A program made the position numbers and the translations under genes. Below, in pieces: positions 15,942 to 23,300 of a stretch of DNA of 64,000 nucleotides (positions are counted from its first letter, which is position 1; every line of letters begins with the position of its first letter). The notes under the pieces are model-generated. The model ran no database searches. It saw only the letters and a program-made list of their open reading frames with translations, and was not told the origin of the DNA. Source of the DNA: Candidatus Delongbacteria bacterium (lineage in GTDB: Bacteria > CAIWAD01); assembly GCA_041675285.1 (NCBI GenBank), contig JBAYTZ010000015.1, positions 1 through 64,000 of the forward strand, given 5' to 3'.

Positions 15942-16223
15942 ATGATCAAAACGTTTGCGGACAAGACAACTCGCGACCTGTACGCAAATGGCACCAACAA
16001 GCGCCTGCCCGTGGATCTTGTGAGGCGGGCACTTCGCAGGTTGGAATACATCGATCATGCAACCAGAATAGAAGATCTTAACGCCCCACCAAGTAATAGA
16101 TTACCTGCATTAGGCGGAGATCGTCAGGGACAGTTTGCAATCTCAATCAACGACCAATGGAGAATTTGTTTTCGCTTTGTGGATGGAGATGCTTTCGGTG
16201 TAGAGCTGGTAGATTATCATTAG
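15942..16223 (+). CDS. higB: HigB-family toxin
   Basis: A 93-residue toxin of the HigB/RelE type, normally a ribosome-dependent mRNA endonuclease. The family pattern is nearly complete: MIKTFADKTTRDLY, LVRRALRRLEYIDHAT, PPSNRLPALGGDRQGQFAIS, then INDQWRICFRF and the final VELVDYH. ATG at 15942 begins the domain. As in most higBA loci the toxin gene comes first; the antitoxin follows 20 bp later with its own AGGAAAGAAG. AT-richer than the chromosome. Part of the cassette region ending at attC-like site 7. Confidence 0.93.
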   Translation: MIKTFADKTTRDLYANGTNKRLPVDLVRRALRRLEYIDHATRIEDLNAPPSNRLPALGGDRQGQFAISINDQWRICFRFVDGDAFGVELVDYH

Positions 16224-16243
16224 ACTTAAATGAGGAAAGAAGA

Positions 16244-16558
16244 ATGAGTCTCTTGAATGACCAAGCACGCACTATTAAACCAATACATCCAGGCGAGATG
16301 CTTCGCGAAGACTTCTTGCCGGATTTTAAACTGACCACGGCGTCATTGGCTGCCTTATTGGGTGTTTCCAGGCAGACCGTCAATGAGCTGCTGAGAGAGC
16401 GGCGAGCCGTGAGTCCTGAAATGGCATTACGGCTGTCGCGCCTGTTTGGAAACTCGCCAGAGTTTTGGCTGAATGCTCAACGTGCCGTCGACCTGTGGGA
16501 AGCGGCGCGAGCGGTAAAGTCCAGCGTAATGCAAATCTCTCCACTGAGGGCGTCCTAA
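16244..16558 (+). CDS. higA: HigA-family antitoxin
   Basis: A 104-residue HigA/XRE-type antitoxin. The hallmark IHPGEMLREDFLPDF is followed by a helix-turn-helix (SLAALLGVSRQTVNELLRER) and MALRLSRLFGNSPEFWLNAQ. It binds HigB and should repress the promoter at 15908. The TAA stop (16556-16558) overlaps the CTAAC left box of the last attC-like site, as in the cassette ending at 11501. Length and order are normal for the family. Confidence 0.93.
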   Translation: MSLLNDQARTIKPIHPGEMLREDFLPDFKLTTASLAALLGVSRQTVNELLRERRAVSPEMALRLSRLFGNSPEFWLNAQRAVDLWEAARAVKSSVMQISPLRAS

Positions 16559-16620
16559 CCGCACGTTGAGTCATGAGGAATACAATGGCGTTGTCTGAAG
16601 AAGGCAAGCGCCGCAATTCG
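16553..16620 (+). repeat. truncated attC-like site 7 (right edge of the array)
   Basis: Left box TCCTAAC (16553-16559) is intact and ggcaagcgccgc (right-arm start) is at 16603-16614. It then jumps to aattcggaat, a string that belongs to the centre of the other copies. No right box follows. The site has been deleted or rearranged and should not recombine efficiently. GC-rich chromosomal sequence resumes immediately after. Confidence 0.55.
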
Positions 16621-16702
16621 GAATGACCTTTAAAGAAGTCCGTCGGACTTGGCTGCCTGGCTGATCCGCGGCGGCCACAGCTGGTCCAACCCAAAGGCTG
16701 CC

Positions 16703-16972
16703 ATGCTGTTCATGATCATCGAGCACTTCTGCGGGGGCGATCCCCAGCCCGTCTATGCGAGATTCCGTGAGCAGGGGCGGCTGGCGCCCCCGGAACTGCA
16801 GTACGTCAACAGCTGGGTGACGGAGGATCTCACGCGCTGCTACCAAGTGATGGAGAGCCCGGATCGCGCCCGGCTGGAGGAGTGGATGCGGGCCTGGGCG
16901 GATCTGGTTGATTTTGAAGTCATTCCGGTGCTCACCTCGCCGGAGGCGGCAGCGCGCGTGTTGGAGCGCTAG
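16703..16972 (+). CDS. DUF3303 domain protein
   Basis: An 89-residue protein matching DUF3303: it begins MLFMIIEHFCGGDPQPVYAR and has GRLAPPELQYVNSWV, RCYQVMES, WADLVDFEVIPV and a final SPEAAARVL. The family is small, globular and of unknown function. The start at ATG 16703 coincides with the family start; an upstream in-frame start at 16649 would add residues encoded by the broken attC flank. It has no clear ribosome site, and it is the first gene right of the array. Confidence 0.8.
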   Translation: MLFMIIEHFCGGDPQPVYARFREQGRLAPPELQYVNSWVTEDLTRCYQVMESPDRARLEEWMRAWADLVDFEVIPVLTSPEAAARVLER

Positions 16973-17107
16973 CACCAGAAGCCTCGATGTTGTGTGGGTT
17001 GGGCAGGGATCAAACGGAGGAGCGGGCAGGGTCTGCGGCGGACTTGGAGTTGTCCGCGGTGCCCAAAGTTGGGCAGGCCCCGCTCCGCGTAACCAGGAGA
17101 AGCCGAC

Positions 17108-17629
17108 ATGCGCGGACGACCAGCGGTTGGTTTGGCTTGTCTCGGTCTGGCCCTTGCTGCAAATGCCTGGGCCGGCGAGCGGGACCGGCCGGTCTGGCTC
17201 AATCTGGGCGTCGGAGCCGGCGATCCGGGAGTCGCCAACTCCATCAATCTCAACGTTAAACCGGGGAAGACCCTCACCTATCAACTGGGCTACGTGCACA
17301 ACGAGACCTTCCAATTGTTGGGCGGCGAACCGGATGAATCAGGGACGAGTGCCGGCCTGCTGCTGGGAAGATCGTGGGGAAGGGGCGCCTTCAGTCTGTC
17401 GGGCTTTTGCGGAATCGGCCGGGTCAGCGGCTTCTATGGCTTTGGCGAATTCACGAGTTCGGGAACGGTGCCACGGGACAAATTCCTGACGACCGGCGCA
17501 CTCGCCAACCTTCAATTGTTCTGGAACCCGGCTGGATTGGTGGGCCTGGGGCTGGATCTGCATGGCTGCTACAATTCCGAGATCTCCTTCTCCTCGGTGA
17601 ATCTGGCGCTGCAGTTCGGCGGAAGATGA
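17108..17629 (+). CDS. GC-rich secreted small beta-barrel protein (paralogue of 11650)
   Basis: A 173-residue protein with a signal peptide ending ANAWA|GE and a beta-rich body. It aligns along its length with the cassette protein at 11650: QLGYVHNETFQLLGGEPDES, a FCGIGRVSGFYGFG strand, NLQLFWNP and FSSVNLALQFGG. It is probably an outer-membrane or periplasmic barrel; no named family recognised. AGGAG precedes the ATG. The 135 bp upstream contain gttgggcagg twice, exactly 70 bp apart (16998 and 17068). Confidence 0.7.
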   Translation: MRGRPAVGLACLGLALAANAWAGERDRPVWLNLGVGAGDPGVANSINLNVKPGKTLTYQLGYVHNETFQLLGGEPDESGTSAGLLLGRSWGRGAFSLSGFCGIGRVSGFYGFGEFTSSGTVPRDKFLTTGALANLQLFWNPAGLVGLGLDLHGCYNSEISFSSVNLALQFGGR

Positions 17630-17719
17630 CAGCCAGACGAGTCGCCGCCGCCTCGTCGCGGTGGCATGCCACATTTTTGCGCCGAGCGGAATACGATTTC
17701 AATCAAGCGGGAGAACGAA

Positions 17720-17902
17720 ATGGACGCCAAGGAACAAGCGGTGCTGGAAGCCATGCGGCAGGCGGGCAAGCCCGTCAAGGGCGGGGACGTGGCCGCGGCC
17801 ATCGGCATGGATCCCAAGGACGTGGGCAAGATCATCGCCGCGCTGAAGAAGTCCGGCCAGGTGGTCTCGCCCAAGAACTGCTACTACGAACCGGCCAAGT
17901 AG
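17720..17902 (+). CDS. small winged-helix DNA-binding protein
   Basis: A 60-residue protein that is little more than one winged helix-turn-helix: EQAVLEAMRQAGKPVKGGDV, then IGMDPKDVGKIIAALKKSGQ and a short wing ending in NCYYEP. Similar mini-regulators are found in many bacteria as stand-alone transcription factors. The start at 17720 follows GGGAGAACGAA, the same leader as the DUF2461 gene at 10246. It lies 49 bp upstream of the VOC gene and may regulate it, which is only inference from position. Confidence 0.75.
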   Translation: MDAKEQAVLEAMRQAGKPVKGGDVAAAIGMDPKDVGKIIAALKKSGQVVSPKNCYYEPAK

Positions 17903-17951
17903 CGCTTCGTCGCCGCGCGGGGGGCGGTTTGCCAAGGAGGAGCATCACGCC

Positions 17952-18386
17952 ATGACGCCGGTCATCGATCACGTGCAGGTCACCGTGGACGACCTGGACA
18001 ACGCCATCCCCTTCTACGATCTGCTACTTGGCTTGGTGGGCTTCCACGTGGAATTGAAAACCCGTGCCAGCGTCCCGGAGCACGAGTTCGAGGTGGTGGA
18101 GTATCGACACCCGCGCCTGGCCTTTGCCATCAACTCGCCCCGGGCGGTCCTGCGTGGGGCGCGCGTCCAGCGGCGCCGGCCGGGCTCCCTGCACCATTTG
18201 GCCTTCCAGGCGGAATCCCGCGCCGAGGTGGATCGGGTCGCCGCGGCGCTGATCGCCGCCGGCCTGCCGCTGGTGGGGGGACCGGGGCTCTGGCCCCAAC
18301 ACGGCCCGGACTACTACGCTGTCTTCGTCAAGGACCCGGACGGACTGAAGTACGAAGTCGTCCACAATCCGCACCCCCACTGCTGA
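17952..18386 (+). CDS. VOC family (glyoxalase-like) protein
   Basis: A 144-residue vicinal oxygen chelate protein. It starts IDHVQVTVDDLDNAIPFYDL, with a metal-binding His near the N terminus, has LHHLAFQAESRAEVDRVAAA in the middle with the second His, and ends YAVFVKDPDGLKYEVVHNPH with the Glu ligand. It could be a glyoxalase, dioxygenase or resistance-type VOC; the substrate is not predictable. AAGGAGG lies 8 bp before the start. A second VOC gene follows at 18473. Confidence 0.88.
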   Translation: MTPVIDHVQVTVDDLDNAIPFYDLLLGLVGFHVELKTRASVPEHEFEVVEYRHPRLAFAINSPRAVLRGARVQRRRPGSLHHLAFQAESRAEVDRVAAALIAAGLPLVGGPGLWPQHGPDYYAVFVKDPDGLKYEVVHNPHPHC

Positions 18387-18472
18387 GCCGGCTTGCAACC
18401 CCGTTCCGCCCACGGGCCGGGGTGGCCGCGCATCCGCAGGTCGGCCCGGGGGTGTCACCCAAGCGGGGAGGC

Positions 18473-18862
18473 ATGATGGAACGAGTGCTGGGCATCGGCG
18501 GGATCTTCCTCAAGGCCCGCGACCCCGACGCGCTAAAGGCCTGGTATCGCGAACACCTGGGATTGCAGATTGAAGAGTGGGGCGGGCTGGCCTTCCCGTG
18601 GCAGCGGCCAGACGGCCTGCCGGGCATGACGGTCTGGAGCGTGTTCGCGGAGTCGTCCAACTACTTCGATCCCAGCCCGGCCCGTTTCATGGTCAACTAC
18701 GTGGTGCGCGACCTGCGCGCGCTGCTGGAGACCCTGCGCGCCGAGGGTTGCCAGGTGGACGAGCGCGTGGAGGAGTCGGAGTACGGTCTGTTCGGCTGGG
18801 TGATGGACCCGGAAGGCCACCGGGTGGAGCTGTGGCAGCCGCCCGCTCCGCCCGCCGCGTGA
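18473..18862 (+). CDS. VOC family protein, second copy
   Basis: A 129-residue VOC protein with GIGGIFLKARDPDALKAWYR, the long loop typical of small single-copy VOC proteins (YFDPSPARFMVNYVV), and the closing VMDPEGHRVELWQPP. It differs from the preceding VOC gene, so this is not a recent tandem duplication. ATG at 18473 or 18476 (MM) follows GGGGAGG. Its stop codon overlaps the GTG start of the next gene, so the two are probably translationally coupled. Confidence 0.87.
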   Translation: MMERVLGIGGIFLKARDPDALKAWYREHLGLQIEEWGGLAFPWQRPDGLPGMTVWSVFAESSNYFDPSPARFMVNYVVRDLRALLETLRAEGCQVDERVEESEYGLFGWVMDPEGHRVELWQPPAPPAA

Positions 18863-20373
18863 GCCTCCTCCCCGGTGGGCGCGCCGAAAGCGCCGCCGCG
18901 CCCGTGCTGGTCACGGGGGCCACGGGCTACATCGGCGGGCGGCTGGTCCCGCGTCTGCTGGAGGCGGGCCAGCGGGTCCGCTGTCTGGTGCGCGATCCCG
19001 CCCGCCTGCAGGGCCGGCCCTGGCAATCCGCCGTGGAAATCGTGACCGGCGACGTGTTGCAACCGGAGAGCCTGACCGAGGCCATGCAGGGCGTGTCCGC
19101 CGCCTACTATCTGGTGCACAGCCTGGCGGGCGGCGCGGATTTCCACCAGCGCGATCTGGACGCCGCCACGCACTTCGGCGCGGCCGCCCGGGTGGCGGGC
19201 GTCGGGCGGATCCTTTACCTGGGCGGGCTGGCCGGCGCCGCGTCCGGCCTCTCGGAGCACCTGCGCTCGCGCCAGCAGACGGGCGACGCCCTGCGCGCGG
19301 CGGGGGTTCCGGTCACCGAGTTCCGCGCCGGCGTCATCGTGGGGTCCGGCGGCCTCTCCTTCGAGATGATCCGTTACCTGACGGAGCGCGTGCCGGTGAT
19401 GATCTGCCCGCGCTGGGTCTCGGTCCGCACGCAGCCCGTGGGCATCCGCGAAGTGCTGGAGTATCTGGCCGAGGCGCTGCGCGTGCCGGAGAGCAGCGGC
19501 CGGATCCTCGAGATCGGCGGCGCGGAGGTGGTCAGTTACGGCGAGATGATGTCGATCTACGCCGAGGTCCGCGGCCTGCGGCGCTGGATGATCTCCGTGC
19601 CGGTGCTGACCCCGCGCCTCTCCTCCTACTGGGTGAACCTGGTGACCCCCATCCCCGCCGCCATCGCGCGACCGCTCATCGAAGGCCTGCGCAACGAAAG
19701 CGTCGTCCACGACGGCGCGGCCCGGGATCTGTTTCCGGCGATCCGGCCGGTGGGCTACCGCACCACCGTGGAGCGGGCCCTGGCCCGGCTGGAGGCAAGC
19801 CGGGTGGAGACCGCCTGGAGCGACGCCCTGAGCACCAGCCAGGGCGACGTGCCGCCCGTGACCCTGACCACGCACGAGGGGATGGTCGTCGAACACCGGC
19901 AACGAGTGGTGTCCGCCCCGCCGGCGGAGCTCTACCGGGTCTTTGCGGGACTGGGCGGTCGGCGCGGCTGGCTCTACATGAACTGGGCCTGGGAGCTGCG
20001 CGGCTTCCTGGACCGGCTGCTGGGCGGCGTGGGCGTGCGCCGGGGCCGCCGGGATCCGGACGAGCTGCGGGTGGGCGACGCGCTGGATTTCTGGCGCGTG
20101 GAGGCCGTGGAACCCGGGCGCCTGCTGCGCCTGCGGGCGGAGATGAAGGTGCCGGGCAAGGCCTGGCTGCAGTTCAGCGCCACCCGGCGCGACGACGGGC
20201 AGACGCTGCTGACCCAGACGGCCTTCTTCGCGCCCAAGGGCCTGGCGGGCTGGCTGTACTGGTACGGCCTGTATCCGCTGCACGGGTTGATCTTCAGCGG
20301 ATTGATCGACCAGATCGCCCGGCGCGCCGGGCCGCCGCCCCCGCCGGAGTCATCCACCGCGCCCCCGGCCTGA
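18859..20373 (+). CDS. SDR-type NAD(P)-binding protein fused to an SRPBCC/DUF2867 domain
   Basis: A 504-residue two-domain protein. Residues 15-300 form an atypical short-chain dehydrogenase (NmrA-like): VLVTGATGYIGG (glycine pattern G20xxGxxG26), RVRCLVRDPARL, the YLVHSL motif. Residues 340-490 form a DUF2867 SRPBCC domain (FFAPKGLAGWLYWYGLYPLH near its end). Such fusions are common and of unproven function, possibly quinone- or lipid-related. The GTG at 18859 overlaps the preceding stop; a GTG at 18904 is an alternative. Confidence 0.85.
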   Translation: MSLLPGGRAESAAAPVLVTGATGYIGGRLVPRLLEAGQRVRCLVRDPARLQGRPWQSAVEIVTGDVLQPESLTEAMQGVSAAYYLVHSLAGGADFHQRDLDAATHFGAAARVAGVGRILYLGGLAGAASGLSEHLRSRQQTGDALRAAGVPVTEFRAGVIVGSGGLSFEMIRYLTERVPVMICPRWVSVRTQPVGIREVLEYLAEALRVPESSGRILEIGGAEVVSYGEMMSIYAEVRGLRRWMISVPVLTPRLSSYWVNLVTPIPAAIARPLIEGLRNESVVHDGAARDLFPAIRPVGYRTTVERALARLEASRVETAWSDALSTSQGDVPPVTLTTHEGMVVEHRQRVVSAPPAELYRVFAGLGGRRGWLYMNWAWELRGFLDRLLGGVGVRRGRRDPDELRVGDALDFWRVEAVEPGRLLRLRAEMKVPGKAWLQFSATRRDDGQTLLTQTAFFAPKGLAGWLYWYGLYPLHGLIFSGLIDQIARRAGPPPPPESSTAPPA

Positions 20374-20505
20374 CCGGTCCAGCGGCGCCGCGCCGGTAGA
20401 TTCTTCAGTGCAAACAGCCCCGATTCCTGGGGCACGCTCTTGTCTATGAGACCAGATTGGTTCTAAATTGACCCAAGGTTCGACAATGGGCAATCGGGAG
20501 TGAAC

Positions 20506-21567
20506 ATGATTTGGATCTGGCTGGGGTTCATCGCGTTCGTGCTGGCCATGCTGGCGCTGGACCTGGGCGTGTTCCATCGCAAGGCCCACGAGGTCAGCGT
20601 GCGCGAGGCGCTGGGCTGGACGGCGGTCTGGGTGGCGCTGGGCCTGTTGTTCACGGTGTTCGTCTACTTCGGCTACGAGCAGCACTGGCTGGGCCTGGGC
20701 CTGGTGCCGGACGCCGTGGACGGCGTGGTCAACGACGGCTCCACCGCCGTGCTCAAGTACCTCACGGGCTACGTGGTGGAAAAGTCCCTCAGCGTGGACA
20801 ACGTCTTCGTCATCGCCATGATCTTCGGCGCTTTCGCCGTGCCCACCATCTACCAGCACCGTGTGCTGTTCTGGGGCGTGCTGGGGGCGCTGGCCATGCG
20901 CGGCGCGATGATCGCGCTGGGTGCCCGGCTCATCGCCGACTTCCACTGGATCCTTTACGTGTTCGGCGTCTTCCTGCTGCTCACCGGGTTGAAGATGCTG
21001 CTGGTGAAGGCCGAGGCCACGGACCCCAACCAGAACGTGCTGGTGCGCTGGACGCGCCGCCTGCTGCCCGTCACCGAGCGCTACCACGGTGAGCACTTCC
21101 TGGTGCGGGCCGGCAGCCCGGCGGCCCGGGAGGGCGAGCTGCCCGGGCAGACCTCCGCGCCGGACCGCGTGCTGGAGGCCGCGGCGGCGGGCACCTGGCT
21201 GATCACGCCGCTGATGCTGGCGCTGATCCTGGTGGAGGCCACAGACCTGATCTTCGCCGTTGACTCCATCCCCGCCATCTTCGCCATCACGGCCGACCCC
21301 TTCCTGGTCTTCACCAGCAACGTGTTCGCCATGCTGGGGCTGCGCTCGCTCTACTTCGCGCTGGCCGGGATGATCCACCGCTTCCGCTACCTGAAGGTCT
21401 CGCTGGCGCTGGTGCTGGTGGTGGTGGGCGGCAAGATGCTGGCGGCCGGGCAGCTGAAGGCCTGGCTGGGCGCCTCCTTCAACTTCTACCTGTTGCCGCT
21501 GGTGCTCTCCATTCTGGCGGGCGGCGTGGCCGCGTCGTGGTGGGCCAACCGCAGAAGCGCCGCATGA
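20506..21567 (+). CDS. TerC/Alx family membrane protein
   Basis: A 353-residue polytopic membrane protein of the TerC family, with about eight helices. Conserved acidic motifs are LDLGVFHRKAHEVSVREALG, EKSLSVDNVFVIAMIF and LILVEATDLIFAVDSIPAIF. TerC/Alx proteins export manganese and, in some bacteria, help metal-load secreted enzymes. ATG at 20506 is favoured because GGGAG sits 7 bp upstream; a GTG at 20500 would overlap that site. No yybP-ykoY manganese riboswitch was recognised upstream. It overlaps nhaA by 4 bp. Confidence 0.92.
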   Translation: MIWIWLGFIAFVLAMLALDLGVFHRKAHEVSVREALGWTAVWVALGLLFTVFVYFGYEQHWLGLGLVPDAVDGVVNDGSTAVLKYLTGYVVEKSLSVDNVFVIAMIFGAFAVPTIYQHRVLFWGVLGALAMRGAMIALGARLIADFHWILYVFGVFLLLTGLKMLLVKAEATDPNQNVLVRWTRRLLPVTERYHGEHFLVRAGSPAAREGELPGQTSAPDRVLEAAAAGTWLITPLMLALILVEATDLIFAVDSIPAIFAITADPFLVFTSNVFAMLGLRSLYFALAGMIHRFRYLKVSLALVLVVVGGKMLAAGQLKAWLGASFNFYLLPLVLSILAGGVAASWWANRRSAA

Positions 21568-22778
21568 AGCCGGCCGCTCCCACGCCGACGGGCGAGAGCG
21601 CCCTGCTGGCCTTCTTTCGCCTGGAGGCGGCGGGCGGCCTGTTGTTGATGGCCGCGGCCGCGCTGGCCCTGCTGGCGGCCAACTCGCCACTGGCCGGGGC
21701 CTACCAGTCCTTCCTGCTGCTGCCCGTCTCACTTGAACTGGGGCCGCTGGCGCTGGACAAGCCGCTGCTGCTCTGGATCAACGACGGGCTGATGGCCGTC
21801 TTCTTTCTGCTGGTGGGGCTGGAGCTGAAGCGGGAAGCCCGGGAGGGCCACCTGGCCAGTCTGCGCCAGGCCAGCTTGGCCGGCTGGGCGGCCCTGGGCG
21901 GGATGATCGTGCCGGCGCTGCTCTTCCTGTGGCTGAACGCGCACGACCCAGTGGCCCGGCAGGGCTGGGCCATTCCCATGGCCACGGACATCGCCTTCGC
22001 GCTGGGCGTGCTCTCGCTGTTGGGGAGCCGCGTGCCGGCGGGACTCAAGGCCTTCCTGCTCAGCGTGGCCATCTTCGACGACCTGGGCGCTGTGGTGGTG
22101 ATCGCGCTCTTCTACACCGCCGAGCTGTCCGCCCTGGCCTTGGGGCTGGCCGCGCTCTGCCTGCTGGGCCTGGCGGCGCTGAATCGTTACGACGTGCGCA
22201 CGCCCCTGCCCTACTTGCTGCTGGGAGCCCTGCTCTGGCTGGCCGTGCTCAAGTCGGGCGTGCACGCCACACTGGCCGGCGTGGCCCTGGCCCTGTTCAT
22301 CCCGCTGGGGTCCAAGGACCGGCCCGAGGCGGCGCCCCTGCGGCGGCTGGAGCACGCCCTGCACCCCTGGGTGGCCTTCGGCGTGCTGCCGCTCTTCGCC
22401 TTCGCCAACGCCGGGCTGGATCTGCGCGGGTTCTCGCTCTCCCAGCTGGGGCACCCGGTGCCGCTGGGCATCGTGGCTGGACTCTTCCTGGGCAAACAGG
22501 CGGGCGTCTGGTTCTTCTCCTTCCTTGCGGTCCGGCTGGGGCTGGCGGCCCTGCCGGGTGGCGTGACCTGGCGCGCGCTCTACGGCGTCGCCGTGCTCTG
22601 CGGCATTGGATTCACCATGAGCCTGTTCATCGCCTCGCTGGCCTTTGAGCAGGGAGAGGCCGGCTTCTTCGGACTGGAGCGGCTGGGCATCCTGCTGGGC
22701 TCGCTGCTCTCCGGCCTGGCGGGCTACGCCCTGCTGCGCGGCCTGCTGCCGCCCAAGGATCGGTCGGCGCCGGTCTGA
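21564..22778 (+). CDS. nhaA: Na+/H+ antiporter NhaA
   Basis: A 404-residue membrane antiporter. Signatures: N-terminal FFRLEAAGGLLLM, WINDGLMAVFFLLVGLELKR, IPMATDIAFALGVL and the paired ion-binding aspartates Asp172-Asp173 in AIFDDLGAVVVIALFY. Later GIGFTMSLFIASLAF is also typical. It exchanges sodium for protons across the inner membrane. Its ATG overlaps the terC stop (ATGA), so TerC and NhaA are made from one message, linking metal and sodium/pH homeostasis. Confidence 0.96.
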   Translation: MKPAAPTPTGESALLAFFRLEAAGGLLLMAAAALALLAANSPLAGAYQSFLLLPVSLELGPLALDKPLLLWINDGLMAVFFLLVGLELKREAREGHLASLRQASLAGWAALGGMIVPALLFLWLNAHDPVARQGWAIPMATDIAFALGVLSLLGSRVPAGLKAFLLSVAIFDDLGAVVVIALFYTAELSALALGLAALCLLGLAALNRYDVRTPLPYLLLGALLWLAVLKSGVHATLAGVALALFIPLGSKDRPEAAPLRRLEHALHPWVAFGVLPLFAFANAGLDLRGFSLSQLGHPVPLGIVAGLFLGKQAGVWFFSFLAVRLGLAALPGGVTWRALYGVAVLCGIGFTMSLFIASLAFEQGEAGFFGLERLGILLGSLLSGLAGYALLRGLLPPKDRSAPV

Positions 22779-22846
22779 GCCGCGCCTGAGTGCCGGGGAT
22801 CCGATTCCACCGGCCACACCACGTGAAATCAACGGGAGGACCGACG

Positions 22847-23230
22847 ATGAAGGAACTGACGCGCTACTCGGAGCCTGTCTACAGCCTGCTGCGCATGGTG
22901 GCGGGCTTCATGTTCGCCTTCCACGGCGCGCAAAAAGTGCTGGGCCTGCTGAGCGAATTCCAGCCGCCGCTGGGCTCGCAGCTCTGGATCGGCGGACTGA
23001 TCGAACTGCTGACCGGCCTGGCCATCCTGATCGGTTGGCAGACGCGCTGGGCGGCCTTCCTGGCCAGCGGCACCATGGCCGTGGCCTACACGCAGTTCCA
23101 CTGGAAACTCCAGCTGGGGGCCGGCCTGTTGCCCGGCGTCAACGAGGGCGAGCTGGCTCTGCTCTACAGCTTCCTCTTCCTGTTTATCGCCTGCCGGGGC
23201 GCCGGTCGCTGGGGTGTGGACAAGGCCTGA
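22847..23230 (+). CDS. DoxX family membrane protein
   Basis: A 127-residue protein with four hydrophobic helices and the DoxX/DoxD-like pattern: LRMVAGFMFAFHGAQKVLGL, then GGLIELLTGLAILIGWQTRW and a helix with AYTQFHWK. Members are found in sulfur metabolism and oxidative-stress contexts, but this one has no such partner. ATCAACGGGAGGACC precedes the ATG. It lies 68 bp after nhaA and 70 bp before the flavoprotein gene. Confidence 0.87.
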   Translation: MKELTRYSEPVYSLLRMVAGFMFAFHGAQKVLGLLSEFQPPLGSQLWIGGLIELLTGLAILIGWQTRWAAFLASGTMAVAYTQFHWKLQLGAGLLPGVNEGELALLYSFLFLFIACRGAGRWGVDKA

Positions 23231-23300
23231 CTCCCGAACCCGGACAAGGTGGGGCGCGGCGGCCGCGGATCGACTGTGATACAAGGGAGCGGGCTGGCCA

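Noticed and set aside
16998..17077. direct repeat gttgggcagg, copies 70 bp apart
   Set aside because: The string contains a GTTGGGC box, but there is no matching left box or palindromic arm, so it was not called an attC site.
20374..20505. yybP-ykoY manganese riboswitch ahead of the TerC gene
   Set aside because: The conserved core sequences are missing; only a weak short hairpin is present.
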